From positions 186,001 through 250,000 of the forward strand of contig JAWPGT010000024.1 of NCBI GenBank assembly GCA_034638255.1: 64,000 nt of DNA, read 5' to 3'. The notes beneath the pieces were generated by a model. That model worked only from the letters and a program-made list of their open reading frames with translations. It had not been told where the DNA came from and did not search any database. The DNA is from Coprinus comatus (taxonomy: Eukaryota; Basidiomycota; Agaricomycetes; Agaricales; Agaricaceae). The position numbers and the translations under genes are program-made. Position 1 is the stretch's first letter, and every line of letters starts with the position of its first letter. This document shows positions 45,414 to 56,464 of this stretch, piece after piece.

Positions 45414-45653
45414 TGTTAAAACAAGAGTGTAGCGTAGTATGCATGGGTAGGTACGACTAACACTTACTGAGGGTGAGGTGGTTGTTGTAGTAGAAGAAAC
45501 TAAAGTATATAATGCTGGAGTACAAACTTATATACATATCTACAGTGGTCTGTGCGAGAATATACTAGGTCACATGATATGGATCATGAAGGTATATTCA
45601 TCGAGCGTGATGCCATACGAGAATGTCATGATAGAACTAATAATAGTTCAACA
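45414..45653 (-). repeat. 3' LTR of copia 2
   Basis: 240 bp, starts TGTTAAAACAAGAG, ends AATAGTTCAACA on the plus strand; followed by CTCCCCT, the complement of the polypurine tract. Confidence 0.93.
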
Positions 45654-45689
45654 CTCCCCTGAATACGAACATGGCAGCTATGAAGCGCC

Positions 45690-48600
45690 CTATGTTGGGA
45701 CCATATTATTTGAGCGCTTGGCAGCACTATATGTGGGATTAGAAAACTCCAACCCGTAATAGTTATCACAGAAGTATTCAAACTTCACGCGTCCTAGATT
45801 CTTCGTGAGAAGATCAGCAGGGTTCTCAGTGCCTGGGATGAAATAGAGCTGAACCTTCTTTTCATCAATTACTTGACGAATGAAGTGGAAGATGATATCT
45901 ATGTGTTTTGATCTCTTTTCGATGGCAGGATTTTGCGCGATGAAGAGAGAGCCCATATTGTCTCCACAAATATCCATTGGTTCATTGTTATGTAAACCAA
46001 GTTCAGTCATTAGGCTTCTGATCCAGATGGACTGACAACTACAATCGGAAATAGCCATGTACTCAGCCTCTGTGGACGATAACGCAATAGTCTTCTGTGA
46101 TCGACTGACCCAGGCTACTGGACAGGATGCAACAGTGGACAGATAACCAGTTTGGGATCTTCAAGTAGAAGGATCACTAGCCCAATCAGAATCACTATAT
46201 GCAATAAAGCCTTCATTACCAGCACCATTAAGCGTCATTCAATATTCTTGAGTCACTAGTAGGTATCTGCAAATATAGAGAGCTCTACACAAGTGTTCTT
46301 CTGTAGGGTTATGAGAATGTTGACTTAGCTTAGTCACAGTGAACGAAATGTCCAGACGTGTGCCAATAGCAATGTACAACAGTGATCCGATCACCTGTTG
46401 GTACCTAGAACGGATGGAGGAGTTGATCGGCTTGTTGTTCGGAGCTGGATAGTACCCTTCTGGCAGCGGAGTTCGCGCCGGCTTGGTGTCACGGTCTGAG
46501 CCAGTGATTTTAAACCTTTCCAGGATCGTCTCTAAATAAGCACATTGATCAAGATAGATCTTTCGATTAGCTCGATCTCTCCTGATGCGCATACCGAGAA
46601 ATTCTTTGACTTCTCCAAGGTCGCGGCATTCCCACTTTTTCATGAACTCTCCTTTAAGCTTTTTAAGCAGGGCGGAGTCATTTCCCATAAAAAGTACATC
46701 ATCAACATACACGACAGCAATGACAAACTTGCCATCTTTTCGACGATATATACAAATACCAGCATCGGATTCACATTGCTTGAAGCCTAGTTAGTTCATG
46801 GAAGATGCCATCTCCTTCCACCAGGCCAAGCCGGCTTGTTTAAGGCCGTACAATGCTCGTCGTAACCTCCACACCATGTGTTCTTTACCCTTAAGTTTAA
46901 AACCTTCAGGTTGATCCATGTAGATTTCCTCATCCAATTTGCCATAGAGATATGCTGTCTTTACATCGACAGACTCAATGTCCCAGTCTTCAAGGGCGGC
47001 TAACCCGAGCAGGATTCGAGCGGACTCATATCTAACTACTGGAGAGAATAGTTCGTCAAAATTGATGCCCTCGATTTGAGAAAATCCTTTAGCAACTAGT
47101 CTAGCACGTTTGCGACCATCACTCTTTTCATTAAAGACCCATCTATTTTTTACGGTTCTTCTTCCTTCTGGAAGTTTCACCAACTCGTAAACTTGTCGCT
47201 TTTTCAGTGCATCTAGTTCTTCAAGACAAGCTTTGTGCCAGTGTTTACGTTCCTCTGGATTCAATTTTACAAGATCACAGAATTGCTCAGGAACTGTATT
47301 TGAACTTGCTTTTGCCAATAAAAAGTTCATCAATTCTAACCCCCCTTCCTTAGTAATCCGTTGAATCTTACAATCTTCATATTCTTCCATTGTGTCAGGA
47401 TGTTGTTCCCTTGCATATTGCCGTGAAGCATCCTTGTGTTGTCTGTGTATTTCATTGCAACGTTCTCGGACTTCTTTGGGCAAAATGGGATGTGGATCTA
47501 CTTTTGGGCAATCTCGTTGATTGCGGATTCTAAAATCAGTTCCACAGAGACGAACTCTCCCCTGGGGTGGTAGAGGTTCATTGTGATTGTAATCTCGTAG
47601 GATTTCAGATGGATGTGTTCTCTCCCCATAAATGTTACCTTCTCTAAATGGAACAAACTTTTCTCTGCCAGAACGGCAAGGTAAAGGTTCAACTGGTCTA
47701 GTTAAGTGTTCAGGTCGTTCAGGTGATGGAGAAATGGGACAGGTGGAGTCAGTCCTAGGAGCAGGGCTCAGACTAGGTTGACGAATTGGTGATCCTGGAT
47801 CAGTGTAAGATAACGCGTCATCATCATCTTCATCAGATACTTCCTCAACTGTTGGTTTCCTGGGAGCAGGTTTACTCGGACTGGGAACAGGAGGTTTTTG
47901 AGAAGTAGATGGTCCAGGGATCGGACCTTGCGGTCTAGGCATGGGTGTTCTATCACTGTCATCTTGTTGAGATGTGTCCATAGGATCATCAGGATAAAGA
48001 TCAGGTGTAGTATCCTCGTCATCTTCATCAGACGCCGGAGGAGGAGGATTTATTTTGGGGTTTTTAGAAGAACCGGAGTCCTTACGATTTTCGTGATCCG
48101 GCTTGCATTTGGGATACCAGCCCTCGTCGAAAATAGCTGTTTTCGCAGTATAAATAACATTTCCTTTTTGGTGTCGCATAAACGTAAAGTTAGCGCCAGC
48201 ATAACCAAGGAAGATCATTAATTCAGATCTGGGAGATAATTTGTCATCCCTTGATTCCTTTGGAATGAAAATGTAGGCTGCACAGCCAAACACGTGAAGC
48301 TCAGATAAATCTGGCTTTTTCCCTGTTACCATTTCCATGGGAGTTTTCCATTCAAGATGTTTGATGGGAGTTCGATTATAACAATGAACTGCTGTGTTAA
48401 GGGCAAATTCCCACCAAGAATCTGGTAAGCATGCAGTAAGTCACATGGCCTGTGCTTTTTCCTGAAGTGTGCGGTTCAGTCTTTCTGCTCTACCGTTCTG
48501 CTGGTGTATATGTGGTGCAGACATCTTGTGAACTATCCCTTTTGAGTGAAGGAATTCCTCAAATTTCTTAGAGACATACTCTCTGCCATTGTCGGTCCGG

Positions 48601-49667
48601 ATACGCTTAATCGTGTTACTGAATTGTTTTTCCTCAAAGGCACAGAATCTTTCAAGTGCCATCAAGGCATCAGATTTGGCTTGTAGGAGGAGGATCCAGG
48701 CGTGGCTTGAATAGTCATCATAGAACGTCATTGCCCACTTGTACTTGTGATACGAGGCAACGGGGAATTCTAGAAGATCACTATGGATCAATTCTAAAAA
48801 TGACTTCGCTTGTGTTGAAGAAGGACAATGTGCATCATCAGACATTTTGCCATGAGCACAACCATCACATACTTGACCGGAGATAGGAATATCAAACTCA
48901 GGTACTTTCTCTGAGTGTTTTGGGAGTTGTTGCAATACTTCCTTTCCAGGATGCACCAATCGATGGTGCCAAAGATCATAAACAGAAAGCTTCGATGTGC
49001 AATATGATAGCACCTGGTTTGCAGTATAGTGACGCACCATCCTAGTGTGAACATGATGGAGGGCATCTTCCATAACTTTAAATGTTGTGATGCGTGATGC
49101 ATGCATGAATAATTTTCCATTTGAACGAAATATGTTGGTTCGCTTTAAGTTAGACTCACTCCTCATTCCTTGCAGCCATAAGGCGCCAGGTGAAATGATT
49201 CTAGTGGAGAGAGACTCTAGATAATAGACCAGGTATAGTGGAGTCGTTCTAATAACTCTGTCTACGTTGTGTTGAAAGAGAATTTTCCCACGACCTTTTA
49301 TGGTTATGAGTTTATTGCTGGCATCTCTAACACCACCAAATTCTCCTTCCTCTAACTCGATAAAGTCAGCTATATGCAGTGTGCAATTAAAGCTAGCGCC
49401 TGAATCGAGGAGCCAAACTGCAGACTCTCTAGCATAATTAGGTTTCTCTTTATCTTCACAAAAATTGCATAAGCATTCAAGAGGTTTCGATGGTTCATCA
49501 CCATTTTTAGGATCTTTTAAGTATTTCGTCGGTAAGACAAAATGATCACAAGTTGAAATGGGAGAAGGAGTCATATTCGAAACAGAAACGGGAGTACAAA
49601 CAGTAGTAGATGTAATAAGAGAACTATCAATAGTCCGACAATAGTCCAGCAGTCCATTATGGCGCAC
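45690..49667 (-). pseudogene. copia 2 pol: protease, integrase, RT, RNase H
   Basis: Protease WLLDSGASFNCTLH and integrase zinc region (HHRLVHPGKE...CDGCAHGK) lie in 48441-49667, with LIHSDLLEF, RIRTDNGREYV and QQNGRAERLNRT. A stop follows (AQAM*L), then the integrase C-terminus and RT N-terminus in 46791-48338 (LHVFGCAAYIFIP, KNRWVFNEKSDGRKRARLVAKGF). A stop after SSMN precedes YVDDVLFMGND in 46239-46712. Stops near 46236 and 46158 precede RNase H (SSTEAEYMAISDC) in 45690-46100. The order is normal for copia. Stops are single-base changes in one frame, so the element died by point mutation. Confidence 0.9.
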
Positions 49668-49697
49668 TAGAACATGGGGTCTGATGGAGCGATTGGT

Positions 49698-51212
49698 TCA
49701 TCTCCCCAACCTTGCTGGGTTGGGGCATCTCTGTAAGTTCCATTTAGTTAAGAAGAATTCTTGAGAGAAGAAAGGAACGTACTCATTGTACCAACCATCA
49801 TCGACCTCGTAATCACCATCAGCTTCGTAGTCCGGATCATTCATGTAGGCATCAGCCTCGGAGATCGCTTCGGGGACATTGGAAGGTGGGACATATGAAG
49901 GAGACTCAGATCTGCACATGGGGGACCCAGGTGTAGAAACCGAAGACGAATCAATTTCCTCTTCAGGAAGGATGTGTGACACCATTGCATCAAGCGATGG
50001 TGGAGGTGATGGGGGACAAGGTTCAACCAAGCTGAAGCCAAGGCGAGCACCCATCTTCTCGAAGACCTCTGTCTTCTTTTTCTGATACCGGGTATGACCG
50101 ACCAGGTGTCCAACAGGGGGAAGAAGAGTAGCACGAGGAGCAGCAGGCTCGACACCGTGTACCACAACTTCATCTGCAGCCTTTTTCAAGGCTACTGCCC
50201 TGAGGCAGGGATCAGTTGTCTTCATCCTCTCAATGAGAGAACGAGTGGAAGGAGTAGTGTTAGTGGGAGTCGTAAAAGACTCCAGAACAGCAGGAGACAG
50301 AATCATGTTGACATTACCATCTTCTCCTTCGGCCTTGTTTGCCTTGTTGCCTCCACGTTTTCTGTGTCGATGCTTCTTCTTTTTATCCTTATCCCCCCCA
50401 GAAGCATCACTGCCAGAACCGGAGTTCTGGTTTTGGTTCTGATTAGAACCGGATGCCTTCTGTTGTTGTTGGGGCTGCTGTGGAGCGCCTCCCTGAGGTT
50501 TAGAATAGGGCTTTGCACCCTTGTAGTTTTTAATGCTGGTTGAAGCGGCACGAGAAGCAGAAGCAGCTCCACGAGAATCTCGCCATGCACCCATGATGGC
50601 GTCTGAGACAATCTGGACCGTTAAGGTCGAAAGGGCGTTACCATATTGAACGAGGAGGGCAGCACGAGTGGCACTCCATTGAGGAGGAATGCGTGTCATT
50701 AACATCAGCGCACGGAGAATTCCGGGGACGTTGATTGGGGGCAAGGCTTGCTCTAACTGCGTGAAGTAGTCTCTAAAGGTGGAGATCTCCTTGGAGGGAT
50801 CGTTCACACCAGATAGTCGAAACGAATCTGCAGAAGCATACAGCTCGTAAGCTGCACCTGCTGAAAAAGTGCCGTATACTCATCTCAGGTGTGTCCAAAG
50901 ATCATCTGAGGTTGTTTCACCATGCCAAAGCATCTCATCGCTCAATCGGGAATTTAACATCCCAAGAGCAAATGCCTCAACGTTGTCGAACTTTCGAATC
51001 TCATCGACGTTTGTGGGGGGTATCATAGCGGTGGTGGCAGTTGCGGGGGAACCACCAACAGCTGCAGGCCTTGTGGCACTGCCATCGATCATTCTCGCTA
51101 CACACCATCCATCCATGTGGATCATGTTGGCAATTGACATAACACGTGCTGACCACACTTGGTAGTTGGCAGTGCCTGTGAGGACTGGGATCGAGGGGAT
51201 CAAAGCAGCCAT
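49698..51212 (-). pseudogene. copia 2 gag
   Basis: Starts MAALIPSIPVLTGTANYQ at 51212, continues WSARVMSIANMIHMDGW, a TGA at 50880-50882 (LR*VYGTFSAG), then FRDYFTQLEQALPPINVPG, a Gln-rich run, and a Lys/Arg-rich run (KDKKKKHRHRKRGG) that may replace the zinc knuckle as a nucleic-acid-binding part. Its C-terminus is acidic with PSYVPPSNVPEAISEAD. Only the one stop interrupts it. Confidence 0.8.
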
Positions 51213-51482
51213 GAGTAATGTTTGGAGATGTAAGTCTACAACAGAACATTCGTCAGAACTAGGAACTAAAGCAGCATTAACTGCGCTATGTTCTACTAAG
51301 TTACAAGCTATCCGGCTAACCGAGTACGGTAAGGGTTTGCTTAGAGAACACTGGTAGGTCAATTGTCTCGAGTGAGTGGAACTCAGACTTCCCTCACAGG
51401 TGAATCCAGCTTCACCCTCGAGCTCAGTGCTGCACAATGAGTAGTACTCATCAAGTGCGCGTTGTGAGTCGTACAGGCTAAC

Positions 51483-51496
51483 CGGGGCCCATAACC
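51483..51496 (-). other. primer-binding site of copia 2
   Basis: Minus strand GGTTATGGGCCCCG directly inside the 5' LTR; the same half-tRNA iMet priming as in the other copia family here. Confidence 0.85.
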
Positions 51497-51736
51497 TGTT
51501 AAAACAAGAGCGTAGCATAGTATGCATGGGTAGGTACGACTAACACTTACTGAGGGTGAGGTGGTTGTTGTAGTAGAAGAAACTAAAGTATATAATGCTG
51601 GAGTACAAACTTATATACATATCTACAGTGGTCCGTGTGAGAATATACTAGGTCACATGATATGGATCATGAAGGTATATTCATCAAGCGTGATGCCATA
51701 CGAGAATGTCATGATAGAACTAATAATAGTTCAACA
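51497..51736 (-). repeat. 5' LTR of copia 2
   Basis: 240 bp, five differences to the other LTR, all transitions. Confidence 0.93.
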
Positions 51737-52883
51737 GTTTACTGATTACTGCTTTCAAGCAGTGTCACATTGAGCATTATCATGTCTTACTAATCATCAG
51801 AATAATGGCTTGTCGTTTGAGGTTCCCTTGTCCTTCACAGCCACTGGTGATGCCCGGGAAACCTGTTGTGCCAGCCCCTCGCTGCGCTCGGTATGGTAAT
51901 ACCTCCCCTGTTTGGTTTGTTTGGCTGGAGCTATCTCACTTGCGCAGCAAGGTCAGCTGGGAAGGAGCCTGTCCCTTGTCAAGTCACACATCAGTATTGT
52001 TTCAAGTTGTCACATTACTAGTCACCATATTGTATTATATAGCACTTTCAACAACCACTGTTGCGGCCAACTGGAAGCCAGGCATAGTAAAGTGCTGTAG
52101 TGAAAAGACATATATTCTAGTGGCCAAACCTGGAGAAAACAGAGCTGTAGATGCTTCATGTGCTGAGTTCCAAAGTAAACCCTCAAGGGTAACAGATGTG
52201 ACAAGTGACATCCAGAGTTCAACACTGAGAAGCAGAGAAAATTGAAGCTTGAAGCATCAGTTATTGGAGATAAAACTCAAATTTTAGGGCAATTATATCA
52301 GGCTTTGAAGCTGTGAGTAGTATGTCAAGAGTTTGCATTAGTGTGGATATTGGGGTAACTATTATTTAGTGGTTTTGTGACTTGTCTGATGTCAGGCTGT
52401 GACAGTGTACAATAATGTGACAAAAAATGCCAACGCATGACTTGATGTGGCACTAGCATGACTATTAGATAATCATGGTAGAACACATGAAGCCTTAGTG
52501 AAGTTGGTCAAGAACGAGTAAGTGTTCCAAACAGTACAATTCGAAAAGCCTGCCTCTAGGTAAATACAGGAGTAAGCTTTATATACAGGATTTTCTTGTT
52601 TGTAACATAAATAAAATGAAACATAACCACAGTAAAGATAAACATATGATCGTTGGATAAGATAATGGGTATAATCATGTGGTAAACAAGAGAAACACTA
52701 CATATGCCCTCTGGATGGCCTAATAGTTAACAAAGGACGTTCAATATACAGTAACAGTGAACATGTTAAAATGAATGTGGTGATCAAGTTTTTTCAAAAG
52801 AGAAAATAAAGAGTGACCATTTTCAAATAGAAATTAAACAAATGAAAGAAAAGCCAATTTTAGGCTAAAATCAATCTGAATCC
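51737..52883. other. non-coding spacer
   Basis: No supported gene. It contains the inverted copy (51866-51891) of a segment at 44803 and a CTTGTCAAGTCAC segment near 51977 also present near 44683. The rest is unique and AT-rich. Confidence 0.45.
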
Positions 52884-53718
52884 CTAGACCTGGGAGTTCC
52901 CAGTGCTGTTGTTGCTGGTGGCTCCATTAGGCATATCTACATCATCAGTGTAGTCAATAAAATCTTCTTCAGCATCTATTTCACCAGGTGGAGGTGCAGA
53001 AGAGGAGTCCAAGGGGTTGCCCTGGGTATTCAACATGGATGGGTTGATGGTAGGAGTGGGAATAGAGCTTGGGACCGTAACCACCATACTGTTAGACAAA
53101 GCCAAGCTTGACGCATTTGCCTGCTGAGATTGATTGAAGGCAGTCATAAGTCCTGAAACAAAACTCTGGAAGTCAGATCGAGCCTCAGTAGAGGTGATTA
53201 GGTTGAGAGTAGGATCAGAAGAAGCAGGAGGAGCTTCTAATGCAGGGAGTACTAGCAACAATGGAAGTATTGGTTTCCAAAGTGCAGGTTCCCACAGGTT
53301 GACCCACATGGGTGAAAATGCAACCTCAACTAGTGTTGAAGAATGGGGATGAAGTAGCATTTGTCATACAACAGACATGATGAGTGGCAGGACCAGCACC
53401 CCGACCCCTATAGCCATGAGATGGAGTTGAAGGGGGAGGAGGCGGAGGAGGATTGTTACCCATGCCAGTAATATTAGGTAAACCCAACAAGTTCCTTGCC
53501 ATAGACATTATTAAGTTGACAGCAATGTTACCCCTATCATCTTGGAGACCTAAGTCAATCAGAGCTTGATGCTTTTCAGGAGGATGGGTGTCACTATAGA
53601 TGGTGAGGTCAATGTGGGATAAGGTGATATGATCAGCACCAGAAGGAAGAACATATTTTTTGCTCTCCTTGTCCCATTCAACCAACTAGCTTAGACACCA
53701 TGCCTTCGGCACGGCCAT
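52884..53718 (-). pseudogene. unrecognised protein gene, one stop and a frame change
   Basis: ATG at 53718 gives MAVPKAWCLS, then a TAG, then LVEWDKESKKYVLPSGADHI, LSHIDLTIYSDTHPPEKHQA and LIDLGLQDDRGNIAVNLIMS, ending in a Pro run and GYRGRG. A second frame (52884-53360) continues with a Ser/Asn-rich segment and an acidic end (EIDAEEDFIDYTDDVDMPN). Either an intron or a frameshift joins them near 53,350. I know no function. It lies beside the helicase remnant and may belong to the same element. Confidence 0.45.
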
Positions 53719-53834
53719 CTTTCTAGGCTATATCCGAGTTCTGGTTCACAATCCTGAACATAATTACAAATATACAAATGCTTAAACTTAATGACTTGAA
53801 GATATATGGAAAAAAGTACAAAATTTCGAAATTA

Positions 53835-56000
53835 TTACAGATTTAACCCCTGTAAAATCTCTTTGTATACTACATTTACTGTTTTATACCTCTCTTCTTG
53901 TTCTGGTAACAATACTTTGATTTGACCCACAGATGTACACCTTGAGAGAGCAACATATAATTGTCCATGTGAGAATACTGCTGTTCGCAGATTTATTCCT
54001 ACTGTCCTAAGTGATTGTCCTTGAGATTTATTGATTGTCATAGAGAAAGCAAGACAGATGGGAAATTGGGTCCGCAAAAGTGGAATGGGAAGAACGTCTG
54101 CTGTTGGCTTCAACTTTATTCTTGGAATCATTGCTACTCTTCCTTCAAACTTTTCATCTGTACTAATAATCTGACATTGAAGTACCTTTTGAAACACTCT
54201 CAGAACTACCATTCTTGTTCCATTACAAAGGCCATTTGATAGATCAAGATTCCGAAGAAGCATAACCAGGCAACCAATTTTGAGATCTAGCTTTGCAAGT
54301 GGTAAACCACTAACATTAAGAGAGCATAGATATTCTGGTGGATATGGTTGATGTTGGTTTAATGTTGCATTGTGTAGATTCACAGTATCATGACTGTAAA
54401 GGGTGTGGATATCACCTGGAAATTTATCTAATATTGATGCATTGAGATCATCAACATCATCATTCCTAGCAGCAAGAATTGTGTGGTGGAGGAAATATTC
54501 TGGTGGTTGGGGTATTTGAATAAGGGGATATATGAAGTGAATTAATTCTTCCAGTGTTTTACAACACATTTCTTGAGGTAGTGTGATGTTTTCAAGATTA
54601 TCCAAATTTTTTCCAGCACCAATATCTAAAAGCCACCATGCATGTTCCTCACTACCAGCATCTCTTTCTAATCTCATATTTTGAGTCAAATAAATGACTG
54701 AGATCTCTCTCCAAAGATTACTCCTACAAAGAGATGCTGCTATAATATCTTGTCTTGACCCATGAGTTACTACAGGAAGTGTTTGGTGAAAATCTCTACC
54801 AAATACTACAGTAATTCCTCCAAATAAAGTATTACTCTATATAAATGAAGTTAGTAAATATTGAGTTTAACTTTTATAAAATTAACTTACATTAAGTAAA
54901 TCTCTAAGACACCGATCTACAGAGGTAATAGCATATTTATGTTGCATTGGTACTTCATCCCAGATAATAACTTTTGTTTGTTAGAGTACTTCATGAATAA
55001 GTAAATCCCTTTTTAAACTTGCAACTGAGGTTTCATCAACAGGAATAGGAATCTTAAACCTAGAATGTGCAGTTCTTCCTCCCTCAAGAAGTAAAGATGC
55101 AATCCCAGATGATGCAACACATAAAGCAACTTGTCCCTGTGATTGGACCTTAGCTGCAATTGTGTTACATACAAATGTTTTCCCACATCCACCTGCACTA
55201 TGTATAAATGCCAACCCTCCATGTCCTCCATTTATATACTCTAAAACCTGATCAAAAGCCAACTTTTGTTCTGCATTAAACTTGTTGTAATTTTCATCAA
55301 CAGTTTGATGTAGTTGTTCATTATTGTAGTTGAGCTCTTGTGCTAATATATAGTTACGTCCTATATCATGCCATGGCTGCCCATTTCGACCTTGGGGTAA
55401 AGGCATAGGAGAGAAATTTACTAAGCTCTGCCCTGATTTCATCAACAGTTGATTGATAAGATGAAGTCCAAAATCATAATACTCCTCTTGAGTAAACTCT
55501 TGATTTTGATAGATAGGCATATGTTCCAAGTGAAATCGAAGATCATCACACATCCTACCCTTGAATTCTTGCCACAGCTGTTCAGACTGAGTAGGATGAC
55601 CATGAAGTAGAATAATAACAAACAATCTTCTCAGTGACTCTCCTGTTTGAACCTGTGCTCCTTGTGTTAAACATAACACCCATTCTCTACCATCCTCCAG
55701 TAAGCCTCTCACTGCACATGCCTCTTTATATGTCTCATAAACAACTCCTTCAAATGTTCATAAATGTTCAAAAGTAGCTCCAGGAACAACTGTTAAAAGT
55801 AGCTGAAGATAAAACTGTTCACCTTGAGCAGGTGATGCGAAATACATTCTTCCAATTGCATAGCCTCTCTGTCGTGTTTTCCATTTTTTTTGTTGATTTT
55901 ACAAAGGTAAATGACTTTGGAAAATCTTGATAAAGTACTGTTTGAGCTTCTTCAAATTCCTGATTAGCTTTGAACCATGCAGTAAGTGTTATGACCACAA
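53835..56000 (-). pseudogene. Helitron-type Pif1-like helicase, C-terminal part, broken
   Basis: Superfamily 1 DNA helicase as found at the end of Helitron RepHel proteins. Visible: TAWFKANQEFEEAQT, YAIGRMYFASPAQGEQFYLQ in a shifted frame, a stop after TFEHL, GLLEDGREWV, FNAEQKLAFDQVL, Walker A AGGCGKTF, VASSGIASLLL with GRTAHSRF, a TAA after LIHEVL (about 54980), Walker [12 protein letters not shown], an intron (about 54840-54890), FGGITVVFGRDFHQTLPVV, LTQNMRL, and the C-terminal TINKSQGQSL and LYVALSRC. The Rep/HUH half is absent. An LTR fragment joins the 5' end. Not functional as seen. Confidence 0.85.
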
Positions 56001-56230
56001 ACTGAACACCCTGGAACTTAAACACTAGGTGCAGTTGTGTAGGAACATGCATTCAATAAACACTTTGCTGCAATCCTAAGGCCTTTCACACTAGTGACCA
56101 AAGGGTATGGAGACAAAGATGTATAAGGGATACAACAGAAGAGATTAAAGCTTAGGGCTTTAATCATCTAATACATTGAGTATTTATACTATTCTAGGGA
56201 TGTACCTAATAATAGCTACTGACTACTTAT
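55987..56230 (+). repeat. truncated LTR, inverted relative of the solo LTR at 58469
   Basis: TGTTATGACCACAAACTGAAC and about 240 bp after it match the reverse complement of 58860-59103 (shared GACCAAAGGGTATGGAGACA, GCTACTGACTACT). The far end is missing; a palindromic tandem repeat follows instead. The LTR cuts the helicase frame. Confidence 0.8.
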
Positions 56231-56258
56231 ATCCTAAATACTCATCATCGCTTTATAA

Positions 56259-56410
56259 TTTAGTAGGATCCTACTAAAGGTATGAGTTCTTTAGTAGATT
56301 TTTACTAAACATATGTGTTCTTTAGCAGGATTCTACTAAACATACAACTTCTTTAGTAGGTTCCTACTAAATATATATGTTCTTTAGTAGGATTCTTCTA
56401 AAGACTCAAG
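56259..56410. repeat. five tandem 31-bp units, each a palindrome
   Basis: Units start at 56259, 56290, 56321, 56352 and 56383. Unit 1 begins with a perfect palindrome TTTAGTAGGATCCTACTAAA; the others are close versions (TTTAGTAGGTTCCTACTAAA, TTTAGCAGGATTCTACTAAA), separated by variable 8-nt pieces and a constant TTC. Confidence 0.92.
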
Positions 56411-56464
56411 TTTTCTAGACAATATATAGTATATTTCTTTATTAGAATGTCAAACTATTATATT

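Larger units (their letters stand above)
45414..51736 (-). mobile_element. second copia element, 6.3 kb, degenerate
   Basis: Two 240-bp LTRs (45414-45653 and 51497-51736) with TG...CA ends, five differences by my count (about 2 percent), and GTTTA on both sides. Reverse oriented. Primer site again half-tRNA iMet (51483-51496); polypurine AGGGGAG at 45654-45660. The coding region has at least five in-frame stops. A different copia lineage from the one at 19417: its RT has YVDD and its Gag differs. Confidence 0.94.

Noticed and set aside
45123..45419. 98-codon ORF before copia 2
   Set aside because: No family signal, and it ends inside the LTR; likely chance.
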